Positions 1 to 7,652 of a stretch of 64,000 bases of DNA are shown here, piece by piece (the stretch's first letter is position 1; every line of letters begins with the position of its first letter). The translations under genes were made by a program, and so were the position numbers. The notes under the pieces are model-generated. The model saw nothing but the letters and a program-made list of their open reading frames with translations. It was not told the origin of the DNA and did not search any database. Origin of the DNA: Novosphingobium sp. (GTDB taxonomy: Bacteria > Pseudomonadota > Alphaproteobacteria > Sphingomonadales > Sphingomonadaceae); NCBI RefSeq assembly GCF_030699305.1, contig NZ_JAUYNB010000012.1:1-64000 (forward strand), written 5' to 3'.

Positions 1-13
1 TAAAGTCTAAACC

Positions 14-221
14 GTCATGCTGAACTTGTTTCAGCATCCATTTCTCGGCCCGCACTGTCCGTGCAGGAGGAGAGATGGACCCTGAAACAAGTTCAGGGTG
101 ACGCATGTGGTGGGAACGTATGTAAACGGGATAAACACCAACTTGTTTCAGGGTCCATTGTGCCCCATGCGCAGGTCCGGGTTTTGGGGCACGATGGATG
201 CTGAAACAAGTTCAGCATGAC
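14..221. repeat. Cluster of four interspersed palindromic repeats (REP-like)
   Basis: Three full copies (14-40, 76-102, 195-221) and one half copy (140-157) of an imperfect palindrome with core TGAACTTGTTTCA are seen, in alternating orientation. Each copy has arms such as ATGCTGAA/TTCAGCAT around CTTGT. Copies at 140-166 and about 186-211 also pair with each other to make a long hairpin. The same family recurs at 14855, 15229 and 15284. Such elements are frequent between genes in sphingomonads. Nothing else is seen before dapB. Confidence 0.85.
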
Positions 222-233
222 GAACGGGAACGA

Positions 234-968
234 ATGCACGTGGCAAGAATCGGGATCATCGGCAGCGCGGGGCGCATGGGGCAGGCGCTGGCAGAGGCCA
301 TCGCGGCAGCGGGCGATACGCTGTCGGGCGGGATCGACAAGGGCGGCGATCCGCTCGCGCTGGCGCGGGTCAGCGACGTGCTGCTCGATTTTTCCAGCCC
401 GCACGCGCTGGAAGCCAACCTGGATGCGGCGGTTGCAGCGGGGGTGGGCATCGTCGTCGGCACGACCGGGCTGGAGGAACGCCACCACTTCCTGTGCGAT
501 CATGCCGCCGAACATACCGCCGTGCTGCAAACCGGGAACACCTCGCTGGGGGTGACGCTGCTGGCGCATCTGGTGCGCGAGGCGGCGCAGCGGCTGGGCG
601 AGGACTGGGATATCGAGATCACCGAAACCCATCACCGGATGAAAGTGGATGCGCCGTCGGGCACCGCGCTGCTGCTGGGCGAAGCGGCGGCAACCGGGCG
701 CGGGATTGATCTGGCGGCGAATAGCGCGCGCGGGCGTGACGGGATCACCGGCGCGCGGGTGGCGGGCAGCATCGGCTTTGCAAGCTTGCGCGGGGGCAGC
801 GTGGCGGGCGATCACACGGTGCATTTCCTGGCCGACAACGAACGGATCAGCCTGTCGCACCTCGCCGAAAACCGCGCGATCTTCGCCAGGGGCGCGGTCC
901 GCGCCGCGCAGTGGCTGATCGGCAAGGGGGCGGGGCGCTATACCATGCCGCAAGTGCTGAACCTTTGA
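234..968 (+). CDS. dapB: 4-hydroxy-tetrahydrodipicolinate reductase
   Basis: Cytosolic NAD(P)H-dependent reductase of the diaminopimelate/lysine pathway, 244 aa, normal family length. The N-terminus carries the dinucleotide-binding GSAGRMG loop (about residues 9-15). The signature HHRMKVDAPSGTA lies near residues 131-143 and contains the catalytic His and substrate-binding Lys. The start at 234 (MHVARIGIIG) is preferred. An upstream in-frame ATG at 198 would add MLKQVQHDERER, which is the translated palindromic repeat, not protein. The stop overlaps the proposed nth start by 3 bp. dapE, from the same pathway, lies nearby on the other strand. Confidence 0.96.
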   Translation: MHVARIGIIGSAGRMGQALAEAIAAAGDTLSGGIDKGGDPLALARVSDVLLDFSSPHALEANLDAAVAAGVGIVVGTTGLEERHHFLCDHAAEHTAVLQTGNTSLGVTLLAHLVREAAQRLGEDWDIEITETHHRMKVDAPSGTALLLGEAAATGRGIDLAANSARGRDGITGARVAGSIGFASLRGGSVAGDHTVHFLADNERISLSHLAENRAIFARGAVRAAQWLIGKGAGRYTMPQVLNL

Positions 969-1624
969 AGAAGGACGAAATCTTCGAATTCTTCCGCCGT
1001 CTGGCCGAGGATAATCCCGCGCCGGAAACGGAACTGGCATTCGGCAATACCTTTCAGTTGCTGGTGGCGGTCGTGCTCTCTGCGCAGTCGACCGACGTGG
1101 GCGTCAACAAGGCGACGCGGGCCTTGTTCGAAGCGGTGAAGACCCCGGCCGAGATGGTTGCACTGGGCGAGGACGGCCTGAAAGAGCACATCAAGACCAT
1201 CGGCCTGTTCAACGCCAAGGCGAAGAACGTGATCGCCCTGTCAGAGATTCTGGTGCGCGATCACGGCGGGGAAGTGCCGGCTGACCGCGATGTGCTGACC
1301 ACGCTGCCCGGCGTCGGGCGCAAGACCGCCAACGTGGTGATGAACTGCGCGTTCGGGGCGGAAACCTTTGCGGTCGACACGCACATCTTCCGCGTCAGCA
1401 ACCGCACCGGCATGGCCAGGGGCAAGACCCCGCTGGCCGTGGAAAAGCTGCTCGACAAACGGGTGCCGCAGCCGTTCCGGGTGGGATCGCACCACTGGAT
1501 GATCCTGCACGGTCGCTATATCTGCAAGGCGCGCACGCCCGAATGCTGGCGCTGCCCGGTGGCGGACTTGTGCGGCTTCAAGCCGAAGAGCGCTGCGCCG
1601 AAGGGATGGACGGCCCTGGCCTGA
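965..1624 (+). CDS. nth: Endonuclease III (DNA glycosylase/AP lyase)
   Basis: Base-excision repair enzyme removing oxidised pyrimidines, 219 aa from a TTG start that overlaps the dapB stop (TTGA). An in-frame GTG at 911 is the alternative but would lie inside dapB. The helix-hairpin-helix LPGVGRKTANVV near residue 113 holds the catalytic Lys. The VDTHIFR motif near 137 holds the catalytic Asp. Four cysteines at about 186, 193, 196 and 202 (C-x6-C-x2-C-x5-C) form the 4Fe-4S site. It ends 3 bp from the convergent transporter gene. Confidence 0.95.
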   Translation: MKKDEIFEFFRRLAEDNPAPETELAFGNTFQLLVAVVLSAQSTDVGVNKATRALFEAVKTPAEMVALGEDGLKEHIKTIGLFNAKAKNVIALSEILVRDHGGEVPADRDVLTTLPGVGRKTANVVMNCAFGAETFAVDTHIFRVSNRTGMARGKTPLAVEKLLDKRVPQPFRVGSHHWMILHGRYICKARTPECWRCPVADLCGFKPKSAAPKGWTALA

Positions 1625-1627
1625 CCC

Positions 1628-3004
1628 TCAACCCTGCTTGAAGTTCGATTCGTCGAGGTCCAGCCCGGCGCGGCCATCGGCGGCCGTGTGGGCGGCGATG
1701 TGGGGATGCTCCACATACTCCGGCTCTTCCACTTCCAGCATGCCTTCCCACTTGGTGATGACCGAGGTTGCCACCGCGTTGCCGACCACGTTGGTGGCGG
1801 TGCGGCCCATGTCGAGGAACTGGTCGATCGCCAGAATGATCGCCACGCCTTCGACTGGCAGGCCAAACATCGCCAGCGTGCCGGTGATGACCACGAGGCT
1901 GGCGCGCGGGACGGCGGCGATGCCCTTGGAACTGATCATCAGCGTCAGCAGGATCATGATCTGCGTGCTGATCGACAGGTCGATGCCGTAAGCCTGCGCG
2001 ATGAAGATCGTCGCAAAGCTCATGTACATCATCGAACCGTCAAGGTTGAAGCTGTAGCCCAGCGGCAGCATGAAGCCCGAAATCCGGCGCGGCACGCCGA
2101 ACCGGTCCAGCTGCTCGAACATCTTGGGCAGCGCGGCTTCGCTGCTGGCGGTTGAAAACGCGATCATCAGCGGCTGGCGGATATAGCGCATCAGCGTGAT
2201 GATCCGCCGCCCCAGGAACGCCGCGCCGATCCCAATCAGCACCGACCACAGCAGAAGCAGGCTGAGATAGAATTCGACCAGCAGTTCCAGGTAGGTTTTC
2301 AGGATGCCCAGCCCGCTGGCGGCCACCACGTTGGCAATCGCGCCGAACACCGCAATCGGCGCATAGCGCATCACGTAGCCGGTGATCTGGAGCATCATTT
2401 CCGCCAGCGCATCGGCCCCGCGCACCAGCGGCGCGCCTTTCTCGCCGATCGCCGCCAGCGCCACGCCCGCGAAGATCGAGAACACCAGGATTTGCAGGAT
2501 GTTGTTGGTGGCCAGCGCTTCGAACGCATTCTTGGGGAAGATCGACAGGATGAAGCCGGTTGCGCTGGTTTCCGGCACCGCACCGACCGCCGCCTTGGCC
2601 GCTGCAACATCGGGAATCGGTGCGCCGATCCCCGGCTCGAACAGGTTGACCATCAGCAGCCCCAGCCCGATCGAGATCAGGCTGGCAGTGATGAACCAGG
2701 CAATCGCCCGCGTCCCGATCCGGCCCAGCGCCGCGCCATCGCCCATGTGGGCGATGCCGACGACGATGGTGGACAGGACCAGCGGCGCGACCAGCAGCTT
2801 GATCAGGTGCAGGAAGATGTCGGACAGCAGTTTCAGCCAGGGCGCGATTGATTCCTTGATCACATCTGCCGCCAGCTGGGTGTGGAGCAGCTGCCCCACG
2901 ATCACGCCCAGCACCATGCCGATCAGGATCCACGCGGTGAGGTTCCGGCTGATTCGTTCAGTCAGGCCGCGGAACCGCGAACGGCGTTCGATCATCTGGT
3001 GCAT
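1628..3004 (-). CDS. Dicarboxylate/amino acid:cation symporter (SDF family)
   Basis: Inner-membrane secondary transporter of the sodium/dicarboxylate symporter family, about 458 aa with several hydrophobic helices. Family signatures include the serine-rich AFSTASSEAALPKM loop, the GYSFNLDGSMMYMS segment and DRFLDMGRT-like DQFLDMGRTATNV near the C-terminus. These match the re-entrant loops and substrate-binding helix of DctA/GltP. Starts at 3019 (TTG), 3004 (ATG) and 2995 (ATG) are all possible. Substrate (C4-dicarboxylate or glutamate) cannot be decided from sequence alone. Confidence 0.88.
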   Translation of the reverse strand: MHQMIERRSRFRGLTERISRNLTAWILIGMVLGVIVGQLLHTQLAADVIKESIAPWLKLLSDIFLHLIKLLVAPLVLSTIVVGIAHMGDGAALGRIGTRAIAWFITASLISIGLGLLMVNLFEPGIGAPIPDVAAAKAAVGAVPETSATGFILSIFPKNAFEALATNNILQILVFSIFAGVALAAIGEKGAPLVRGADALAEMMLQITGYVMRYAPIAVFGAIANVVAASGLGILKTYLELLVEFYLSLLLLWSVLIGIGAAFLGRRIITLMRYIRQPLMIAFSTASSEAALPKMFEQLDRFGVPRRISGFMLPLGYSFNLDGSMMYMSFATIFIAQAYGIDLSISTQIMILLTLMISSKGIAAVPRASLVVITGTLAMFGLPVEGVAIILAIDQFLDMGRTATNVVGNAVATSVITKWEGMLEVEEPEYVEHPHIAAHTAADGRAGLDLDESNFKQG

Positions 3005-3059
3005 CCCCGTTTGAAACAATCTTGCGGGGCAGCCTAACAGGCTGATGCGGGGACGGCAA

Positions 3060-4190
3060 TCAGCCGGTCAGCGCGTCCACAGCCACGCGCGCATAGATCC
3101 GCGCAAGCGTATCCAGATCGGCAATCGCAACCGCTTCGTCGCGCTTGTGCATCGTGGCGTTGCACAGGCCGAACTCGATCACCGGGCAGAGGTCTTTCAG
3201 GAACCGCGCGTCACTGGTGCCGCCGGTGGTCGATGCTTCCGGGATCACGCCGGTCTCCCCCTCCACCGCGCGGGCGATCATCGCGGAAAACGCGCCGGGC
3301 GGGGTCAGGAACGCTTCGCCCGAAATCACCGGTCGTGCGCTGCCGCCGTGGCGCTGGGCAATCGCGGTGACCCGCCCGGCCAGTTCCTGTCCGGTGTGCA
3401 GATCGTTGAACCGGATCGAGATGCGCGCCGAGGCCTTGGCCGGAATGACGTTCGTGGCGGGATTGCCGACGGTGATGTCGGTCACTTCCAGATTGGACGG
3501 CTGAAACCAGTCGGTCCCGTCATCCAGCACCAGCGCGTCGAGTTCGGCCAGCATGGCGACCAGCCGGGGGATCGGGTTGTCGGCCAGATGCGGATAGGCC
3601 ACGTGGCCCTGCGTTCCGGCAACTTCCAGCCAGATGTTGACCGACCCGCGCCGCCCGATCTTCATCATGTCGCCGAGCCGGTGGACCGAGGTCGGTTCCC
3701 CTACCAGACACAAGTCCGGGATCGCGCCGATCGCGCGGATATGTTCGATCAGCGCGACCGTGCCGAACCGGGCCGGGCCTTCCTCGTCCCCGGTGATGAT
3801 GAAGCTGAGCGTTCCGGCGTCCTGCGGGATCGCTGCGGCGGCGTGGACCATCGCCGCGATCGAGCCCTTCATGTCGACCGCGCCGCGCCCATAGAGCAGT
3901 TCCCCGCGCACTTCCGGCGCAAACGGCGCGCTGGCCCAGCCTTCGCCGGGGGGCACGACATCGACGTGTCCGGCATAGGCGAAGTGGCGGCTGCCGGCCG
4001 GTCCCGCCCGGATCGCGAACAGGTTTTCGACCGGTCCGTCCGGCGCTTCGCCCGCGCTGAAGCGGTGGACGGCAAAGCCCAGCGGGGTCAGCATCCCTTC
4101 CAGGCTATCGAACACGAGGCCAGCGGCAGGCGTGACGCTGGGGCAGGCGATCAGCGCCTCGGCGAGGGGGAGAACGGGGGAGGCGGTCAT
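3060..4190 (-). CDS. dapE: Succinyl-diaminopimelate desuccinylase
   Basis: M20-family zinc amidohydrolase that hydrolyses N-succinyl-LL-diaminopimelate in lysine and peptidoglycan precursor synthesis. Length of 376 aa is typical. YAGHVDVVPPGEGW (about residues 72-85) supplies a zinc-binding His75 and catalytic-site Asp77. GRGAVDMKGS (about 101-110) supplies the bridging Asp. TGDEEGPA near 137 supplies the catalytic Glu pair. It is the second dap gene within 4 kb. Confidence 0.95.
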   Translation of the reverse strand: MTASPVLPLAEALIACPSVTPAAGLVFDSLEGMLTPLGFAVHRFSAGEAPDGPVENLFAIRAGPAGSRHFAYAGHVDVVPPGEGWASAPFAPEVRGELLYGRGAVDMKGSIAAMVHAAAAIPQDAGTLSFIITGDEEGPARFGTVALIEHIRAIGAIPDLCLVGEPTSVHRLGDMMKIGRRGSVNIWLEVAGTQGHVAYPHLADNPIPRLVAMLAELDALVLDDGTDWFQPSNLEVTDITVGNPATNVIPAKASARISIRFNDLHTGQELAGRVTAIAQRHGGSARPVISGEAFLTPPGAFSAMIARAVEGETGVIPEASTTGGTSDARFLKDLCPVIEFGLCNATMHKRDEAVAIADLDTLARIYARVAVDALTG

Positions 4191-4229
4191 GTCAGCCGCT
4201 GCATATTGCCAACCGCGCCGCCGGGCAAG

Positions 4230-5102
4230 TTAGCGGGCAACCTGGCGCGCCGCGCCGTCCAGCGCCGCGTCCAGATCGCGCGCCAGGCGAAGGCCCGCCT
4301 GAGTGATCCGCTGGCGCAGGCTGGGCAGGCTGGCCTCGATATCCTCGTTGCTCCAGACCACGTCCTTGGGCGCTGCGCCGCCCGCGCAGGGATCGCGGTC
4401 AAACGCGCGGGCATAGACCAGATCGCGCGCGATCTGCCAGCTTTCACGGCCCCAGTCGGCGACGTCGCCCGTGGCCAGTGCGGCGCGTTCCTCGGCGCTG
4501 TAGCGGCGGATCAGCGGCGGCTCAGCCGAAGTGATGCCGCGTTCGGCCATCGGCCCGTCCCACACGGAATGCAGGTTGCGCCCCGGCGCGATGCCATAGG
4601 TCGATGTCACCGCATTGCCGCCCAGATCGGCGTTGTCGCCGGAATGCAGCGGCATGTGCAGATCGCCGATGAAATGCGCCAGCCATGACAGCGCCTCCAG
4701 CCGCTGGGCGGCGGGCAGGGTCTTGTCGGCCAGCACCCGGCGGCTGCGCACGATCTGCGCGGTCACGCAGTTGCCGCCCGAACAGTTGGCCTTGACGTCA
4801 TAGGGCTTGCAGATGTTCTCGGTCTGGTAGTGCCAGGCGAAGGTATAGGCCCAGCGCCAGCTTTCACGGCGCAGGCAATCGGGCCAGGTCGATGCTTCCT
4901 CCAGGCTGCGCATCCGGCAAATGGGCGTGCCCAGTGCGGCCTCTGCCCGCAGCAGCCGGGCGATTTCGGCGCGGGTCTTGGGCGAGACGTTGGCCAGCGC
5001 GATCTGCGCGGTCGTTTCGTGGCCGAACCCGCCCCACGCCAGTGCGGGGGTGGACAGCAGCGCCAGCAGCGCGGCGCAAATCGCGGTCAGTCTGCGGATC
5101 AT
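4230..5102 (-). CDS. S1/P1-type zinc nuclease, exported
   Basis: Single-strand-specific nuclease of the S1/P1 family, 290 aa. The signal peptide ends at ALA before Trp23, which becomes the N-terminal zinc ligand of the mature enzyme, as the family requires. His28 follows in the GGFGHE segment. Further ligands sit in AHFIGDLHMPLHSGDNADLGG and NLHSVWD. The ATG at 5102 overlaps the upstream GST stop by 4 bp (ATGA), so the two are probably co-transcribed. It likely scavenges nucleic acid in the periplasm or outside the cell. Confidence 0.92.
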   Translation of the reverse strand: MIRRLTAICAALLALLSTPALAWGGFGHETTAQIALANVSPKTRAEIARLLRAEAALGTPICRMRSLEEASTWPDCLRRESWRWAYTFAWHYQTENICKPYDVKANCSGGNCVTAQIVRSRRVLADKTLPAAQRLEALSWLAHFIGDLHMPLHSGDNADLGGNAVTSTYGIAPGRNLHSVWDGPMAERGITSAEPPLIRRYSAEERAALATGDVADWGRESWQIARDLVYARAFDRDPCAGGAAPKDVVWSNEDIEASLPSLRQRITQAGLRLARDLDAALDGAARQVAR

Positions 5103-5767
5103 TTTGCCCTCGGCACTTCGTATTGCTCGATCACCCAGTCTTCCGTCTCGGCCGCGGCCAGCCAGGACTGGAGCCATTCGTGATCCCAGACCGCTTCCAT
5201 ATAGGCCAGCGCAAAGCCCGGAACACCTATCCCATAGGTCATGAACCGGCTGACGACGGGCGCGTAAATGATGTCGGCGGCGCTGTAAGTGCCGAACAGG
5301 AACGGCCCGCCCCTGCCGAACCGGGCGCGCGCTTCGGCCCACAGCGTCAGGATGCGGACGACATCGGCGCGGGCGGCATCGGTCAATTCGGCGGGCTCGA
5401 CCTGGCGGCGCATGTTCATCGGGCATTCGGCCCGCAGCGCCTGATAGGACGAATGCATTTCCGCGACCATCGACCGGGCCATCGCGCGGGCATCGTCGGG
5501 CTTGGGCCAGAACCGGTCGCGCCCGACCTTGTCGGCGAGGTATTCGATGATCGCCAGACTGTCCCACACCACCGCATCGCCGTCCCACAGCACCGGCACT
5601 TTGCCGGATGAGGGCGCGATATCGTCATCGTGCCGCTTGCGCTGGTCCCAGTCATCGCCGAACAGCGGAACGGTGATTTCCTCGAACGCCAGGCCCGATT
5701 GCTTGGCCGCCAGCCAACCGCGCAGCGACCAGCTGGAATAGTTCTTGTTGCCGATGATGAGTTTCAT
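5099..5767 (-). CDS. Glutathione S-transferase family protein
   Basis: Soluble 222-aa protein. The N-terminal thioredoxin-like GST domain (about 1-80) begins MKLIIGNKNYSSWSLRG, with a Ser in the usual catalytic region, and contains the cis-Pro/glutathione-binding segment GKVPVLWDGDAVVWDSLAI. The rest is helical, as in GST C-terminal domains. It heads a two-gene leftward unit with the S1/P1 nuclease. The physiological substrate is not evident. Confidence 0.88.
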   Translation of the reverse strand: MKLIIGNKNYSSWSLRGWLAAKQSGLAFEEITVPLFGDDWDQRKRHDDDIAPSSGKVPVLWDGDAVVWDSLAIIEYLADKVGRDRFWPKPDDARAMARSMVAEMHSSYQALRAECPMNMRRQVEPAELTDAARADVVRILTLWAEARARFGRGGPFLFGTYSAADIIYAPVVSRFMTYGIGVPGFALAYMEAVWDHEWLQSWLAAAETEDWVIEQYEVPRAK

Positions 5768-5842
5768 GCGCTGCGACCTATCCGTTCAGCTTGACGGTGT
5801 CGAGCGTGAACGGATAAGCCCCGCGCAAAGGAGTCAGCCCCT

Positions 5843-6265
5843 ATGTCCCTGCGCCCGTTCCACCTGGCTTTCCCCGTCCGCGATCTGGCGGAGGCGCGGG
5901 CATTCTGGGGCGGGGTGATGGGCTGCGCAGAGGGGCGCAGTTCGGATGACTGGATCGACTTCGATTTTTACGGCCACCAGATCGTCGCGCACTGCGTGGG
6001 GCCACGGGCCGTCAGCGATGCCGGGTCAAACCCGGTCGACGGCCACGGCGTGCCGGTCCCGCATTTCGGGATCGTGCTGACGCTGGAGGACTGGGACGCG
6101 CTGGCCGCGCGGTTGAAAGCGGCGGGGGTGCAGTTCGAAATCGAGCCCTATGTGCGGTTCAAGGGCCAGCCGGGTGAACAGGCGACGATGTTCTTCCGTG
6201 ACCCGTCGGGCAATGCGATCGAAATGAAGGCTTTTGCCAGTCTGGAGCAGTTGTTCGCGAAGTAG
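5843..6265 (+). CDS. VOC/glyoxalase superfamily protein
   Basis: Single vicinal-oxygen-chelate domain protein of 140 aa. It begins with the typical [19 protein letters not shown] strand-helix unit and ends with [14 protein letters not shown], which carries the C-terminal metal-ligand Glu of the fold. A good ribosome site (AAAGGAG) precedes ATG 5843. Family members include dioxygenases, lyases and isomerases. The reaction here is unknown. Confidence 0.85.
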   Translation: MSLRPFHLAFPVRDLAEARAFWGGVMGCAEGRSSDDWIDFDFYGHQIVAHCVGPRAVSDAGSNPVDGHGVPVPHFGIVLTLEDWDALAARLKAAGVQFEIEPYVRFKGQPGEQATMFFRDPSGNAIEMKAFASLEQLFAK

Positions 6266-6272
6266 GGGGGCG

Positions 6273-6956
6273 TCAGCTCAGCGGCTTCTCGCGATAGAAT
6301 TCCACTTTCATCCTCGCCCGACCGCCCAGTTCCACATGGTGCCACTGTTCGGGTGGAATCTCCGCTGGACGATCCGGCGTCACCTCCACCGTGCGCGCCG
6401 GGTCTTCGAACACCAGCGCCGCGCGGCCTTCCAGCACGCGCAGCAGGCCCCAGACCCCGGCCTTGGTGTTGTGCCGCCCCCGGATCGCGGCGGGCAGGGT
6501 CACTTCGTCCCATTCCGCCGTCACCTTGTAAGGCTGGGTCGGGGCACCTTTGGGCAGACGGAAGAACAGCGCCAGCTTGAGGCTTTCGCCGATGGTCGCG
6601 GCCTTGGCCTGCATCGCGGCGGCCTTGTCGGCGGGCAGCAACTCAGCGGTCACTTCGCCCCACAGGTTCAGCCAGCGGTCGAACATTTCTGGCGTGATCA
6701 CGGCCTTGTGGCGCAAGTGGGCGACCATCGGGCTGCCCTTGTAACGCCCCGTGCTGCGCATCACCGATGACCAGAACGCGACCAGCTGGACCAGATGATG
6801 GTCCCAGTCATGGATCGCGGTGTTGAACACCGGCCCGATCAGGTCGTCCTGCCGGACGCGGGCGTAGAAGGCCGGAACCAGCGCTTCGAGGTCGGCTTCG
6901 GTGACTTGCGCGGGCATGGGCGGGGCTTCCTGCTGGGCAGTCCGGCGCCGGGACAT
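6273..6956 (-). CDS. Group III truncated haemoglobin fused to DUF1971 cupin-like domain
   Basis: Two-domain protein of 227 aa. Residues about 18-130 match group III truncated haemoglobins: a FYARVR helix, PVFN, DW..HL, FWSSVM, GRYKGSP, then AHLRH...FDRWLNLW containing the likely proximal His. Residues about 140-225 match DUF1971 (HNTKAGVWGLLRVLEGRAALVF...), a small beta-barrel family. The start could be Met14 (6917), since the first residues are low quality. The link of a haem domain to this barrel suggests oxygen, NO or tellurite-type stress chemistry, which is inference. Confidence 0.85.
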   Translation of the reverse strand: MSRRRTAQQEAPPMPAQVTEADLEALVPAFYARVRQDDLIGPVFNTAIHDWDHHLVQLVAFWSSVMRSTGRYKGSPMVAHLRHKAVITPEMFDRWLNLWGEVTAELLPADKAAAMQAKAATIGESLKLALFFRLPKGAPTQPYKVTAEWDEVTLPAAIRGRHNTKAGVWGLLRVLEGRAALVFEDPARTVEVTPDRPAEIPPEQWHHVELGGRARMKVEFYREKPLS

Positions 6957-6995
6957 GGCAGCCGGTCAAGCCGGGGCGTGGCCCCGCCTATACAC

Positions 6996-7652
6996 TCACC
7001 CCTCGGCGTCAGCCAGCACGGCGGCGCGCAGTTCGGCGATGCCCAGCCCTTTTTCCGATGAGGTGACCAGCACGTCCGGGAAAGCGGCAGAATGCTTGCG
7101 CGCTTCGATCTGGGTCGAGGCCAGCACGGCGGCCAGTTCGCTCGCCTTGATCTTGTCGGCCTTGGTCAGCACCAGCCGATAGCCGACTGCTGCCTCATCC
7201 AGCATCTTCATCATCTCGATGTCGACCGTCTTCACCCCGTGGCGGGCATCGATCAGCACCAGCGCGCGCTTGAGCGAGACGCGCCCGCGCAGGAAATCGC
7301 GGACCAGCCGCTTCCACTGCTCCACCACTTTCAGCGGGGCCTTGGCAAAGCCGTAGCCCGGCATGTCGACCAGCCGCAGACAGACCGGTTCACCCACGTC
7401 GAAGAAGTTCAGCTCCTGCGTCCGGCCCGGCGTGACCGAGGTGCGCGCCAGCGACTTGCGGTTGGTCAGCGCGTTGAGCAACGAGCTTTTGCCCACGTTC
7501 GACCGGCCCGCAAACGCCACTTCCGGATATTCCGGATCCGGCAGGAATTGCAGCGCGGGCGCGCTTTTCAGGAACGCGATCGGGCCGGAAAACAGGCGGC
7601 GCGCCCGTTCGGTCCGTTCGCCATCATCCTGCGGTTCGCTTTCCTGGCTCAC
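6996..7652 (-). CDS. ysxC: Ribosome biogenesis GTP-binding protein YsxC/EngB
   Basis: 218-aa TRAFAC GTPase needed for 50S ribosome assembly. Visible motifs are G1 GRSNVGKS, G2-region VTPGRTQ, G3 DMPGYG and G4 TKAD. The start is GTG at 7652, overlapping the yidC stop (GTGA), so translation is likely coupled in the rpmH-rnpA-yidD-yidC-ysxC unit. The first 20 residues are charged and variable. Confidence 0.95.
   Translation of the reverse strand: MSQESEPQDDGERTERARRLFSGPIAFLKSAPALQFLPDPEYPEVAFAGRSNVGKSSLLNALTNRKSLARTSVTPGRTQELNFFDVGEPVCLRLVDMPGYGFAKAPLKVVEQWKRLVRDFLRGRVSLKRALVLIDARHGVKTVDIEMMKMLDEAAVGYRLVLTKADKIKASELAAVLASTQIEARKHSAAFPDVLVTSSEKGLGIAELRAAVLADAEG

Noticed and set aside
3045..4688. 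Plus-strand frame of 547 codons
   Set aside because: It is antisense to dapE and the S1/P1 nuclease, with Arg/Gly-rich low-complexity translation.
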